Shown piece by piece: positions 8,047 through 14,354 of a stretch of 20,272 nucleotides of DNA (the first letter of the stretch is position 1; each line of letters opens with the position of its first letter). The DNA is from a virus. The translations under genes were made by a program, and so were the position numbers. The stretch lies in IMG/VR virus record IMGVR_UViG_3300006327_000096, positions 1-20,272 of that record; one strand, written 5' to 3'. A model generated the notes under the pieces. That model was not told the DNA's origin and ran no database searches. It saw only the letters and a list, made by a program, of their open reading frames with translations.

Positions 8047-9591
8047 GTGAATAAAGATCTTACAACTGCACAAAAAGATTATGCAATCTTTCTTCCAGCA
8101 ATAAGTGGCTTCTTTGCAACTTATATAGGAAAACAACGTCATGACGAATACGTTGATAAAACAAGAGTACCGTCGAACTTTCCAAACGATGTAGAAAGTA
8201 TGAACTGGCTAAACCCACAAAAAGGTTTATTCAATTATCATTGGAGTTTATATAGTGCAGGTCATGCCGAACTAGATGTAAACAAACATTCACCTAAAGA
8301 AGATATGATCCGTAATAGGGATCGTAATAATAGTTGGCTACTTGGTGACTCAGGTGGTTTCCAAATAGGTAAAGGTGTTTGGGAAGGTGATTGGAAAGAT
8401 CCTAGCTGTCCTAAAGCTAAAAAGAAACGTGAACAAGTTTTAACTTGGATGGACGCATATATGGATTATGGAATGATATTAGATATTCCAGCTTGGGTAT
8501 CACGTTCGCCAGCTGGAGCAAAAGCAACAGGAATTGACAATTATCAAGATGCCGTTAATGCAACACGCATTAATAACGATTACTTTATGAAAAATCAAAA
8601 TGGTAATTGTAAATTCTTAAATGTTTTACAAGGCGAAAACCATGCTGATGCAGAAGATTGGTATCAGCAAATGAAAGATTATTGTGATCCTACAAAATAT
8701 AGTGATCATTTTAGAGGTTGGTCAATGGGTGGCCAAAATATGTGTGACATACACCTAGTACTAAAAAGAATTGTAGCATTACGTTTTGATGGACTATTAG
8801 AAACAGGTAAGCATGACTTTATGCACTTCTTAGGTACATCTAAACTTGAATGGGCGGCCTTACTGACTGACATACAAAGAGCAGTTCGTAAATACCATAA
8901 TCCAAACTATACAGTTACATTTGATTGTGCAAGTCCTTTCTTAGCAACTGCAAATGGGCAAGTTTATATTCAAACAGAAACAGAAGATAGATCTAAATGG
9001 GTATATCGAATGGTTCCGAGTATTGATGATAAAAAGTATGCTACAGATACTCGTTCATTTAAAGATGCAGTACTACAAGATGGTATATTTAAAAACTTTG
9101 AAGATTCTCCTATAACAGATGGTTTAAAAGTTTCAGATATTTGTTGTTATAAACCGGGCGACCTAAATAAAATAGGTAAAGAAGGTAAAACTAGTTGGGA
9201 TTCATTTAGCTATGCAATTCAAATGGGACATAATGTTTGGCACCATATTAATGCAGTACAAGAAGCAAATAGACAATATGATAACAATGTTATTCCAAAA
9301 ATGCTAGTTGAAGAAAAATTTGATAGAGTTTATTTTAGAGATGTTGTTGAGGCGATATTTGCAACAGATAATAAAGATACTGCAATGGCCGTAATAGAAG
9401 AATTTAATAAGTTCTGGTTATCTATTATTGGTACTAGAGGTGCAACAGGTAAAAAGACAATTAACGCAAGTACACAGTTCGGTAATCTTTTTTGGGAAGG
9501 TGATGATATTAATGGTATTACACAAGATGCCGATAACGAACTTGAGTTAGAAGAAAGCAAGTTAGAGGAACTGGAGAATGAACAAAAGTAA
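8047..9591 (+). CDS. dpdA: TGT/DpdA-like 7-deazaguanine base-exchange enzyme
   Basis: A 514-residue protein of the tRNA-guanine transglycosylase superfamily, probably the phage DNA branch (DpdA) that swaps guanine for a 7-deazaguanine. The DSGGFQ motif at 101-106 gives Asp101, matching the general acid/base (Asp102 in Zymomonas TGT). A Phe-Asp-Cys-x-x-Pro segment gives Asp293, aligned with the TGT nucleophile in FDCVxPTR. A barrel segment WSMGG near 226-230 matches the Gly-Gly substrate loop. The CxCxxC zinc site is reduced: only a Cys-Cys pair (ICCYKPGD) and a later Met-Gly-His-Asn remain. The C-terminus is acidic and Glu-rich. The start is GTG 8047 behind a purine-rich AGGGGGAA. It lies 9 bases after the clamp gene under the same promoter, and FolE and QueE are encoded further on. 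The TGT fold is clear; DNA rather than tRNA as target is inferred from context. Confidence 0.8.
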   Translation: MNKDLTTAQKDYAIFLPAISGFFATYIGKQRHDEYVDKTRVPSNFPNDVESMNWLNPQKGLFNYHWSLYSAGHAELDVNKHSPKEDMIRNRDRNNSWLLGDSGGFQIGKGVWEGDWKDPSCPKAKKKREQVLTWMDAYMDYGMILDIPAWVSRSPAGAKATGIDNYQDAVNATRINNDYFMKNQNGNCKFLNVLQGENHADAEDWYQQMKDYCDPTKYSDHFRGWSMGGQNMCDIHLVLKRIVALRFDGLLETGKHDFMHFLGTSKLEWAALLTDIQRAVRKYHNPNYTVTFDCASPFLATANGQVYIQTETEDRSKWVYRMVPSIDDKKYATDTRSFKDAVLQDGIFKNFEDSPITDGLKVSDICCYKPGDLNKIGKEGKTSWDSFSYAIQMGHNVWHHINAVQEANRQYDNNVIPKMLVEEKFDRVYFRDVVEAIFATDNKDTAMAVIEEFNKFWLSIIGTRGATGKKTINASTQFGNLFWEGDDINGITQDADNELELEESKLEELENEQK

Positions 9592-9772
9592 AAAAAGAAG
9601 ACGCTTACAAGAAGAGTTTGATTACTTACATAGAAAAGTTGAACAAATGGAACAAGAAAGAGATAATAAAGGCAACAGAGGCTGGACATCAAAAGGCTTA
9701 CTAACTAAACATAAAAAATTAAAACTAAAAATCAAAGATGAATTGGCAAAATTAAAATTACACCAGATGTAA
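9578..9772 (+). CDS. Small basic coiled-coil protein (DUF465/YdcH-like)
   Basis: A 64-residue, very Lys-rich protein with two helices separated by a Gly-Asn-Arg-Gly turn around residues 32-36. The second helix, with alternating Lys-Leu and ending in a Lys-Asp-Glu-Leu-Ala-Lys-Leu pattern, resembles the YdcH/DUF465 helical hairpin. Function is unknown; binding to nucleic acid or to a partner protein is possible from its charge. ATG 9578 lies 14 bases inside the end of the TGT-like gene, behind GGAG, so it is translationally coupled. It is the last gene before the promoter at 9780. Confidence 0.7.
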   Translation: MNKSKKRRRLQEEFDYLHRKVEQMEQERDNKGNRGWTSKGLLTKHKKLKLKIKDELAKLKLHQM

Positions 9773-9779
9773 AAAAGGC

Positions 9780-9807
9780 TTGACATATGGATAAGATATG
9801 TTATAAT
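9780..9807 (+). promoter_or_regulatory. Sigma70-type promoter before the 9852 operon
   Basis: A perfect TTGACA at 9780-9785 and TATAAT at 9802-9807 are separated by 16 bases. The site lies in a 79-base gap between genes, with transcription expected near 9814 and a leader of about 38 bases before ATG 9852. No terminator hairpin is visible between the preceding stop and this promoter, so read-through from the clamp operon is likely to add to it. Confidence 0.75.
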
Positions 9808-9851
9808 AAACTGTATAGTAATATTATTTAGGCAAAACGAGGTACAAACTT

Positions 9852-10169
9852 ATGAAAACTTTTATGCTGTTATTGGCGTTTACTATCACTGACCCAGGCG
9901 GAATAGAACAAGAAGAAATTGTTAATGTGCTATCAAGACATTTTGATACAAAACCGGAATGTGTTGAGTTTGTAGAAGATTGGGAAGATACAATCCGATC
10001 ACGTGGACTTAGAGTTGTCCAAGGAATGTTAAAAGAAGGATGGACAGTTGATTTAATCCATGTTGGTTGCACAGAAAAACCAAGTTTGGAAGTTATAACA
10101 GGCGTTAAAGAAGAGGCAAAAGAATCTTTTCCAGGTGATGAGAATTTTGGATCAGGAAGTGACAATTAA
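9852..10169 (+). CDS. Small hypothetical protein with hydrophobic N-terminus
   Basis: A 105-residue protein that begins Met-Lys-Thr and continues with a short hydrophobic run (residues 4-11). This could be a weak signal sequence or simply a buried strand; no clear cleavage site is seen. The body is acidic with two cysteines (about residues 37 and 74) that could pair if the protein were exported. The tail is rich in Gly, Ser and Asp. A GAGG at 9839-9842 lies nine bases before ATG. The stop overlaps the next ATG by one base (TAATG). I do not recognise the family. Confidence 0.75.
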   Translation: MKTFMLLLAFTITDPGGIEQEEIVNVLSRHFDTKPECVEFVEDWEDTIRSRGLRVVQGMLKEGWTVDLIHVGCTEKPSLEVITGVKEEAKESFPGDENFGSGSDN

Positions 10170-10711
10170 TGGAACGTGCTTATAAAGATGGTGAAAGTTC
10201 GAACGTAGTATTTTTTACTGGGTTTGAAGTAGAAAAAACGCCTGCCTTTGGAATGGACACATTATTTGTAGTTGGCCCACAACCTTTAAACGATATCATT
10301 AAACACGCAGAACACCAAGGTAGCGAACATATATATCTTGGTGCTAATCAAAGTTTCCACGTAGACCTAGTACAAAATCATCTAGGTGAAATCGATTTAT
10401 GGACAGAAATTATAGAGGGTTTACTCGACCAGAACTACTGGGTAACATTAGATTATGATGTTAAGTATCATAAATGGATACTAGAAGGTGGGTTTAACGA
10501 GTATGATAAATTTATTTCACAAATTAGTATAAAGTTACCTAATATAGAGGAGTTAAATTATAATGCTTGTATTAAACTTGATGACAGAGATTTTGATGCA
10601 TCTAACCCTGGTGTTTGGATTCACCAAGTACATGATTTAATGGATCGACGTACTTTTACAAAATGGAGCGAGTACGAAAAAGATGCTCCAATAGAGGTTG
10701 ACAAAAAATAA
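10169..10711 (+). CDS. Conserved T4-like marine phage protein, unknown function
   Basis: A 180-residue protein of the type I recall from T4-like cyanophages, without an assigned function. Recognisable segments are VVFFTGFEVEKTPAFGMDTLF near the N-terminus (residues 13-33), HIYLGANQSFH at about 54-64, a VTLDYDV strand at about 92-98, and NPGVW followed by a His-Gln-x-His-Asp motif near the C-terminus. The alternation of strands and helices suggests an alpha/beta enzyme fold, but no catalytic motif of a known family is evident. It starts in a TAATG overlap and its last codons contain the -35 box of the next promoter. The position just before the T-fold candidate may link it to the same pathway, though this is only a guess. 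Confidence 0.85.
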   Translation: MERAYKDGESSNVVFFTGFEVEKTPAFGMDTLFVVGPQPLNDIIKHAEHQGSEHIYLGANQSFHVDLVQNHLGEIDLWTEIIEGLLDQNYWVTLDYDVKYHKWILEGGFNEYDKFISQISIKLPNIEELNYNACIKLDDRDFDASNPGVWIHQVHDLMDRRTFTKWSEYEKDAPIEVDKK

Positions 10712-10726
10712 AGAAGGTAGTATACT
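10698..10726 (+). promoter_or_regulatory. Sigma70-type promoter overlapping the end of the previous gene
   Basis: TTGACA at 10698-10703 and TATACT at 10721-10726 have the ideal 17-base spacing. Transcription would begin near 10733, downstream of the ATG at 10728. A message from this promoter would therefore use a later start, and ATG 10806 with GAGGAG at 10792-10797 is well placed. The leader would be about 73 bases. Confidence 0.65.
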
Positions 10727-10805
10727 AATGGGTATAATGGACCAAATGGTATTAGAAAATATGGAAAAAGAAAAACATGAAAAAATTATGCGAGGAGCAA
10801 GTCGC

Positions 10806-11168
10806 ATGATATGGGTTACATTCCGCAAAGAAGGAATACATAAGTATCCTGCGGCATTAGATGATCCAAAATTAGCTACAGGAGATAAGTTTGATGTATC
10901 CTTTTTAGGATATCCACATAGACATATTTTTCATTTTAAAGTAGCAATCGAAGTATTCCACGATGATAGGGATATTGAATTTATACAATTTAAAAGATGG
11001 TTGGAGGAACTATATGAAGGGGAATTAAATGTAGACTACAAATCTTGTGAAATGATGGCAGATGATTTATACGAAAAAATTTCTGCACGTTATTCAGGTA
11101 GAACAGTACACATTGACATTTCTGAAGATGGCGAAAATGGTTGCCATATAGAATATGCAGATAGCTAA
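10806..11168 (+). CDS. T-fold protein, candidate QueD-like (6-pyruvoyl-tetrahydropterin synthase family)
   Basis: With the start chosen here the protein has 120 residues, the size of QueD. His12 follows an aromatic strand (VTFRKEG), and His38-Arg-His40 follows a loop. This is the H...HxH zinc layout of the QueD/PTPS family (His16, His31, His33 in E. coli). The strand FKVAIEV, an Asp-Ile-Glu-Phe segment before a helix, SCEMMADDLYEKI (like the family's TSExxAxxI helix) and VHIDISEDGENG (like VxVxET) also fit in order. The catalytic cysteine expected a few residues before HxH is absent. Such proteins recur in T4-like cyanophages as conserved unknowns, as far as I recall. GAGGAG at 10792-10797 supports ATG 10806; starts at 10728 or 10737 would add a Glu/Lys-rich extension. 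The family call is a proposal made from motif order. Confidence 0.5.
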   Translation: MIWVTFRKEGIHKYPAALDDPKLATGDKFDVSFLGYPHRHIFHFKVAIEVFHDDRDIEFIQFKRWLEELYEGELNVDYKSCEMMADDLYEKISARYSGRTVHIDISEDGENGCHIEYADS

Positions 11169-11182
11169 AAGGAGACCACATT

Positions 11183-11395
11183 GTGGGTTATTTTGCAGAA
11201 CGTCCCGACGTAGTACAGATCTTTGATGATCTTGATAAGTTACGCGACTTTTGTCGTTTTGAAGGTTACAAGTTTGATGAACGAGACTTGTATAATAAAA
11301 AAAGCCGAGTTTGGCAGGCTTTCTTAAATCCAGAGAAGGCTCGAAGAGAACGTCAAGCAAGGCATCGTCATAAAAGGAACAAACGTAGACAATGA
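11183..11395 (+). CDS. Small basic conserved phage protein
   Basis: A 70-residue protein with an acidic, aromatic N-terminal half (a Phe-Asp-Asp-Leu-Asp helix, then a second helix around Arg-Asp-Phe-Cys) and a strongly basic C-terminus rich in Arg, Lys and His (residues 52-70), which could contact nucleic acid. The start is GTG 11183 with AAAAGGAG at 11167-11174, eight bases upstream. The stop overlaps the next ATG as ATGA. Similar short proteins occur in T4-like cyanophages as far as I recall; no function is known. Confidence 0.75.
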   Translation: MGYFAERPDVVQIFDDLDKLRDFCRFEGYKFDERDLYNKKSRVWQAFLNPEKARRERQARHRHKRNKRRQ

Positions 11396-12438
11396 CAATT
11401 TATATAGTAGATATTGAAGCAGTTGATACAAGATACACTAAACAATGGAAAGAGTATCTGCCAGCACAACTACGGAAAGCTACTCAAGAAGATGTTGTTG
11501 TTATCAGTGGAGGAGAAACTCCTCAGGCTACAACGCCTGGGGCTTTTCTTAACTTTGGTGGTACAAACGTTTATAAAAGTAAACAACTCGAACAAATAGG
11601 CGAAATGTTTTGTAATGGAAAAATACAAGACGGTGACTATTTCTTATATACAGATGCATGGAACCCTACTGTTTTACAATTAAAATATATGGCAGAGTTG
11701 TTAGGTGTAAAAATTAAAATTGGTGGTATGTGGCACGCCGGCAGTTATGATCCGGCAGACTTTTTAGGTAGATTAATTGGAGATGCACCTTGGTGTAGAT
11801 TTGCAGAACAGTCTATGTTTGAAGCATATGATCATAATTTTTATGCAACACAATTTCATATTAATCTTTTTCTTAAGAGTTTTAAAAATGCATATCCAGG
11901 TAAAATGGTTCGTACTGGTTGGCCAATGGAATACCTAGCACGTAGTTTAGACTCTTATAAAAATATGCCAAAAGAAAATTTAATTTTATTCCCACATAGA
12001 ATCGCACCAGAAAAACAACCAGACATATTTAGAGATTTACCAACACAATTACCCGACTACGAATTTATAGTATGCCAAGATCAAGTTTTAACAAAGAACG
12101 AATATCATAATTTATTAGGTCGTGCTAAGATTGTGTTTAGTGCTAACTTACAAGAAACATTAGGTATAAGTTGGTACGAAGGTGCATTAGTTGATACTAT
12201 ACCAATGGTTCCAGATAGATTAAGTTACCAAGAGATGGGTTTAGAAGAATTTAAATATCCATCAGAATGGACTGCTTCTTTCAAAGCCTATACACATCAT
12301 AAAGAAGCAATTACCGAGCGAATTAAGGATTACATAGAAAATTATGATAATTATATTCCTTTGATACGTAAACAAGTTACTAAATTAAAAAACGATTTCT
12401 TTAGCGGAAAAAAATTATACGAAGGGATTATATCATGA
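11392..12438 (+). CDS. GT-B glycosyltransferase-like protein
   Basis: A 348-residue protein whose C-terminal half has the layout of GT-B (GT4-type) glycosyltransferases. It starts with a Leu-Ile-Leu-Phe-Pro-His-Arg strand and loop with a Pro-Glu-Lys-Gln segment. A YEFIVC strand follows, and then a helix and AKIVFSANLQETLG. The Glu255 to Glu263 spacing is the EX7E motif that binds the donor sugar nucleotide, in an ETLGISWYE context followed by a VPMVPD-like turn. The N-terminal half is an alpha/beta domain with no strong motif. The acceptor may be DNA bases, capsid proteins or a host glycan; the sequence does not tell. It starts in an ATGA overlap and ends in another with the next gene. A terminator-like hairpin lies inside the gene at 11510-11550. 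Confidence 0.7.
   Translation: MTIYIVDIEAVDTRYTKQWKEYLPAQLRKATQEDVVVISGGETPQATTPGAFLNFGGTNVYKSKQLEQIGEMFCNGKIQDGDYFLYTDAWNPTVLQLKYMAELLGVKIKIGGMWHAGSYDPADFLGRLIGDAPWCRFAEQSMFEAYDHNFYATQFHINLFLKSFKNAYPGKMVRTGWPMEYLARSLDSYKNMPKENLILFPHRIAPEKQPDIFRDLPTQLPDYEFIVCQDQVLTKNEYHNLLGRAKIVFSANLQETLGISWYEGALVDTIPMVPDRLSYQEMGLEEFKYPSEWTASFKAYTHHKEAITERIKDYIENYDNYIPLIRKQVTKLKNDFFSGKKLYEGIIS
11510..11550 (+). promoter_or_regulatory. Two mutually exclusive hairpins, attenuator- or terminator-like, inside a gene
   Basis: GAGGAG (11510-11515) and CTCCTC (11519-11524) form a perfect six-pair stem with an AAA loop. The overlapping CCTCAGGC (11521-11528) can instead pair with GCCTGGGG (11535-11542) around a six-base loop, giving eight pairs including one G-T, followed at once by CTTTTCTT (11543-11550). 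The second form resembles an intrinsic terminator. The two cannot form together. The site is about 120 bases inside the glycosyltransferase-like gene, in sequence far richer in G+C than its surroundings. Confidence 0.4.
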
Positions 12439-12785
12439 CTATTGACACATCTAAACTGCCCAAAACAGACATTAATCTATCATATGATACTAACCTTGTA
12501 TCAACAATGGACAGTACCCCTTATACTATAACATTTGATAGTACATCAGAAATGGAAAATAGCCCAACTGCTATTACACTTAATAATAGCACACCTATTA
12601 CATGGAGTACAGGTACAGGTCCAGAATGGAATAATGTTGGTAATTGGCCATCTGAACTTATTATTAATGACATGATTAAAAAATATCCTGGACTTAAATT
12701 ACAATATGAAAAGTTTATGACTGTATATAATCTAATTAAAGACGAATACAAATATGAGGAACCTATTAATGATGGATCTGTTTAA
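12435..12785 (+). CDS. Conserved hypothetical phage protein
   Basis: A 116-residue protein with two parts. The N-terminal 65 residues are rich in Thr, Ser, Asn and Asp with alternating polar and hydrophobic residues, and look like extended strands or a disordered region. The C-terminal 50 residues are helical, with a Trp-Pro-Ser-Glu-Leu, a Lys-Lys-Tyr-Pro-Gly-Leu segment and a Tyr-Glu-Lys-Phe-x-Thr-Val-Tyr helix. The composition of the first part would suit a structural or adhesive element, but there is no family evidence. ATG sits in an ATGA overlap with the preceding gene, and the 3' end overlaps the cupin gene by 17 bases. Confidence 0.75.
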   Translation: MTIDTSKLPKTDINLSYDTNLVSTMDSTPYTITFDSTSEMENSPTAITLNNSTPITWSTGTGPEWNNVGNWPSELIINDMIKKYPGLKLQYEKFMTVYNLIKDEYKYEEPINDGSV

Positions 12786-13254
12786 AAATAGGAAACGAAT
12801 TATTTACGATCGTCATAATAATATTCCGTATTTAATTAGATATTATTTGTTTTTAAAAGAAAGAAAAAATTTTCCTTTTAATATTACGTTGCATAAAATT
12901 TTAGTTAGCGATTTAGATGACTTGCATGACCATCCATGGAACTATGCTACATTAATTTTAAAAGGTGGATATTATGAACACACACCAGAAGGTAAATTTT
13001 GGCGTGGTCCAGGACACTTTCGTTTTTGTAAAGCATCATCTTTACATAGATTAGAACTTGATAAAGACGAAGATGGAAATGAACTACCTTGTTGGAGTTT
13101 ATTTTATATGGGGCGAAAACAACAAGAATGGGGTTTTATAAAAAATGGCAAATGGATACACAATGAAAAATATCTTGCTGAAAAAAATAAAGAACCTAAA
13201 AATAGATTAGAACAAATGGCATCATTAACACATGATCCTATTGCTCATTGTTAA
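12769..13254 (+). CDS. Cupin-like metal-binding protein
   Basis: A 161-residue protein with a cupin-type beta-barrel pattern. A His-Asp-His-Pro-Trp segment (genomic 12926-12940) gives the HxH metal pair. A KGGYYEH strand follows, and later a Ser-Leu-His-Arg-Leu segment supplies another likely ligand. Cupins range from dioxygenases to sugar epimerases and isomerases, so the reaction is open; no 2OG-oxygenase Asp is present in the first motif. ATG 12769 is chosen because GAGGA at 12756-12760 lies eight bases upstream; in-frame ATGs at 12754 and 12772 are alternatives. A gene order of glycosyltransferase, cupin and phosphoribosyltransferase hints at nucleotide or sugar metabolism. Confidence 0.75.
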   Translation: MMDLFKNRKRIIYDRHNNIPYLIRYYLFLKERKNFPFNITLHKILVSDLDDLHDHPWNYATLILKGGYYEHTPEGKFWRGPGHFRFCKASSLHRLELDKDEDGNELPCWSLFYMGRKQQEWGFIKNGKWIHNEKYLAEKNKEPKNRLEQMASLTHDPIAHC

Positions 13255-13262
13255 GGAGAATT

Positions 13263-13751
13263 ATGGTTAAAAAACATTATTACAGTTGGACTAATATAGA
13301 AAATATGTGTAAACAGATTGTACTTGGTATGTACAAAGATAAATGGATACCTGAGTACATTGTAGGTATTACACGAGGTGGTAATATACCAGCGGCTATA
13401 TTAAGTAATATGTTAGATATTAGATGTGAATCATTAAAAGTTGCATTACGTGATCACAAAAGAAAAAATGAATCTAATACATGGATGGCTGAAGATGCCG
13501 TTGCAAAAAGAAAAAATATTTTAATAATAGATGATATCAATGACACAGGTGCTACTTTCAAATGGATTAAAAATGATTGGGCTATTAATGGTCATGACAA
13601 TGTTCGCTTTGCAGTTTTAACTGAAAACTTATCAAGTGAATTTGGAGATGTCAAATATTGGGCTCATGAAGTAAACAAAGCCGAGGATGATGTATGGTTA
13701 GTATATCCTTGGGAGAACGTTGGATCGTATAAAGATGACAAATGTTGTTGA
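13263..13751 (+). CDS. Purine-type phosphoribosyltransferase
   Basis: A 162-residue type I phosphoribosyltransferase, which would attach a base to PRPP for salvage. The PRPP-binding motif is ILIIDDINDTGATF at 86-99, with the acidic pair Asp90-Asp91 and the following Thr-Gly turn. The N-terminal GITRGGNIPA at 35-44 is the pyrophosphate loop, and a Tyr-Trp-Ala-His segment follows in the C-terminal part. Length and motifs are nearest to hypoxanthine/xanthine phosphoribosyltransferases; a trailing Trp-Leu-Val-Tyr-Pro-Trp is typical of the xanthine/guanine type. AAGGAG at 13254-13259 sits just before ATG 13263, which is preferred over an in-frame start at 13248. The gene may complement PurC by salvaging purines from host DNA. 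Confidence 0.87.
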   Translation: MVKKHYYSWTNIENMCKQIVLGMYKDKWIPEYIVGITRGGNIPAAILSNMLDIRCESLKVALRDHKRKNESNTWMAEDAVAKRKNILIIDDINDTGATFKWIKNDWAINGHDNVRFAVLTENLSSEFGDVKYWAHEVNKAEDDVWLVYPWENVGSYKDDKCC

Positions 13752-13962
13752 GTTTAAAAAGAAAAAAGAAGTTTATGTTTTAAAATTTAAAACAGCAAAT
13801 GTTATTAAGTTTACAAAAAATGAAGAGCATGATGACATTATGTTAGAAGTGCAACAAAACAAAGGTACTGCTTGGGTACCAGCACTTAACCTTAACGAAG
13901 CCCGTAAACGATTACATTCAATGATGACTGTACTCGAATGGGTAGAGGAGCATGACAAATGA
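13735..13962 (+). CDS. Small hypothetical protein
   Basis: A 75-residue protein starting at ATG 13735, 17 bases before the end of the phosphoribosyltransferase gene. The N-terminal half is a Lys-rich strand region (Val-Val-Glu-Phe-Lys-Lys-Lys), the middle is acidic, and the C-terminus is a Met/Leu-rich helix ending in Trp-Val-Glu-Glu-His. The C-terminal codons overlap the next ATG as ATGA. No family is recognised. Overlaps at both ends and coding-like composition support it as real. Confidence 0.7.
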   Translation: MTNVVEFKKKKEVYVLKFKTANVIKFTKNEEHDDIMLEVQQNKGTAWVPALNLNEARKRLHSMMTVLEWVEEHDK

Positions 13963-14354
13963 AACTAGAAGAAACTGTTTGGCACAAAAATAGTGAACCA
14001 TTAGTTAAAACAAAATATTTTTATGTATGGAAGGACAAGTATCCAGTAACTGAAGGACACTTATTGTTTGTTCCTAAAGAAGAAGATTGGCATCATTTAG
14101 CACAATGCTATAAGGCCGCTTACCAATGGGGTTATGATTGGGTACAAAAAGGATTTTGTGATGCTTATAATATTGGTCAGAATGTTGGCCGTGAAGCAGG
14201 GCAAACTATAATGTATGCTCATGTACATTTAATTCCTAGACGTAAAGCTGATATGTCTGATCCTACTGGCGGAGTACGTCATGCTATTCCGGAAAAAGGA
14301 AACTATAAACAAAACGAAGCTGATCCACAACAAATGAAATTGTTCGAAGAATGA
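13959..14354 (+). CDS. HIT-family (histidine triad) nucleotide-binding protein
   Basis: A 131-residue protein with the HIT layout: an N-terminal sheet with EGHLLFVPK near residues 32-40 (family GHxLVxPK), a central helix, NxGxxxGREAGQT near 72-83, and the catalytic loop at 85-93. The usual HxHxH triad is Tyr86-x-His88-x-His90, so the first histidine is replaced by tyrosine. The middle histidine, the nucleophile in this family, is kept as His88. HIT enzymes hydrolyse or transfer nucleotides from dinucleoside polyphosphates or nucleoside phosphoramidates. The ATGA overlaps at both ends place it in the same operon as the phosphoribosyltransferase, consistent with nucleotide metabolism. Confidence 0.87.
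   Translation: MKLEETVWHKNSEPLVKTKYFYVWKDKYPVTEGHLLFVPKEEDWHHLAQCYKAAYQWGYDWVQKGFCDAYNIGQNVGREAGQTIMYAHVHLIPRRKADMSDPTGGVRHAIPEKGNYKQNEADPQQMKLFEE

Noticed and set aside
9773-9851. Intrinsic terminator between the 9578 gene and the 9780 promoter
   Set aside because: No stem with a following T run was found; the run of A bases at 9771-9776 has no hairpin before it.
11414-11599. A 61-codon + strand frame inside the glycosyltransferase-like gene
   Set aside because: It is an out-of-frame shadow of a longer gene with a clear EX7E motif; it was considered for frameshifting because of the hairpins at 11510, but no slippery sequence was seen.
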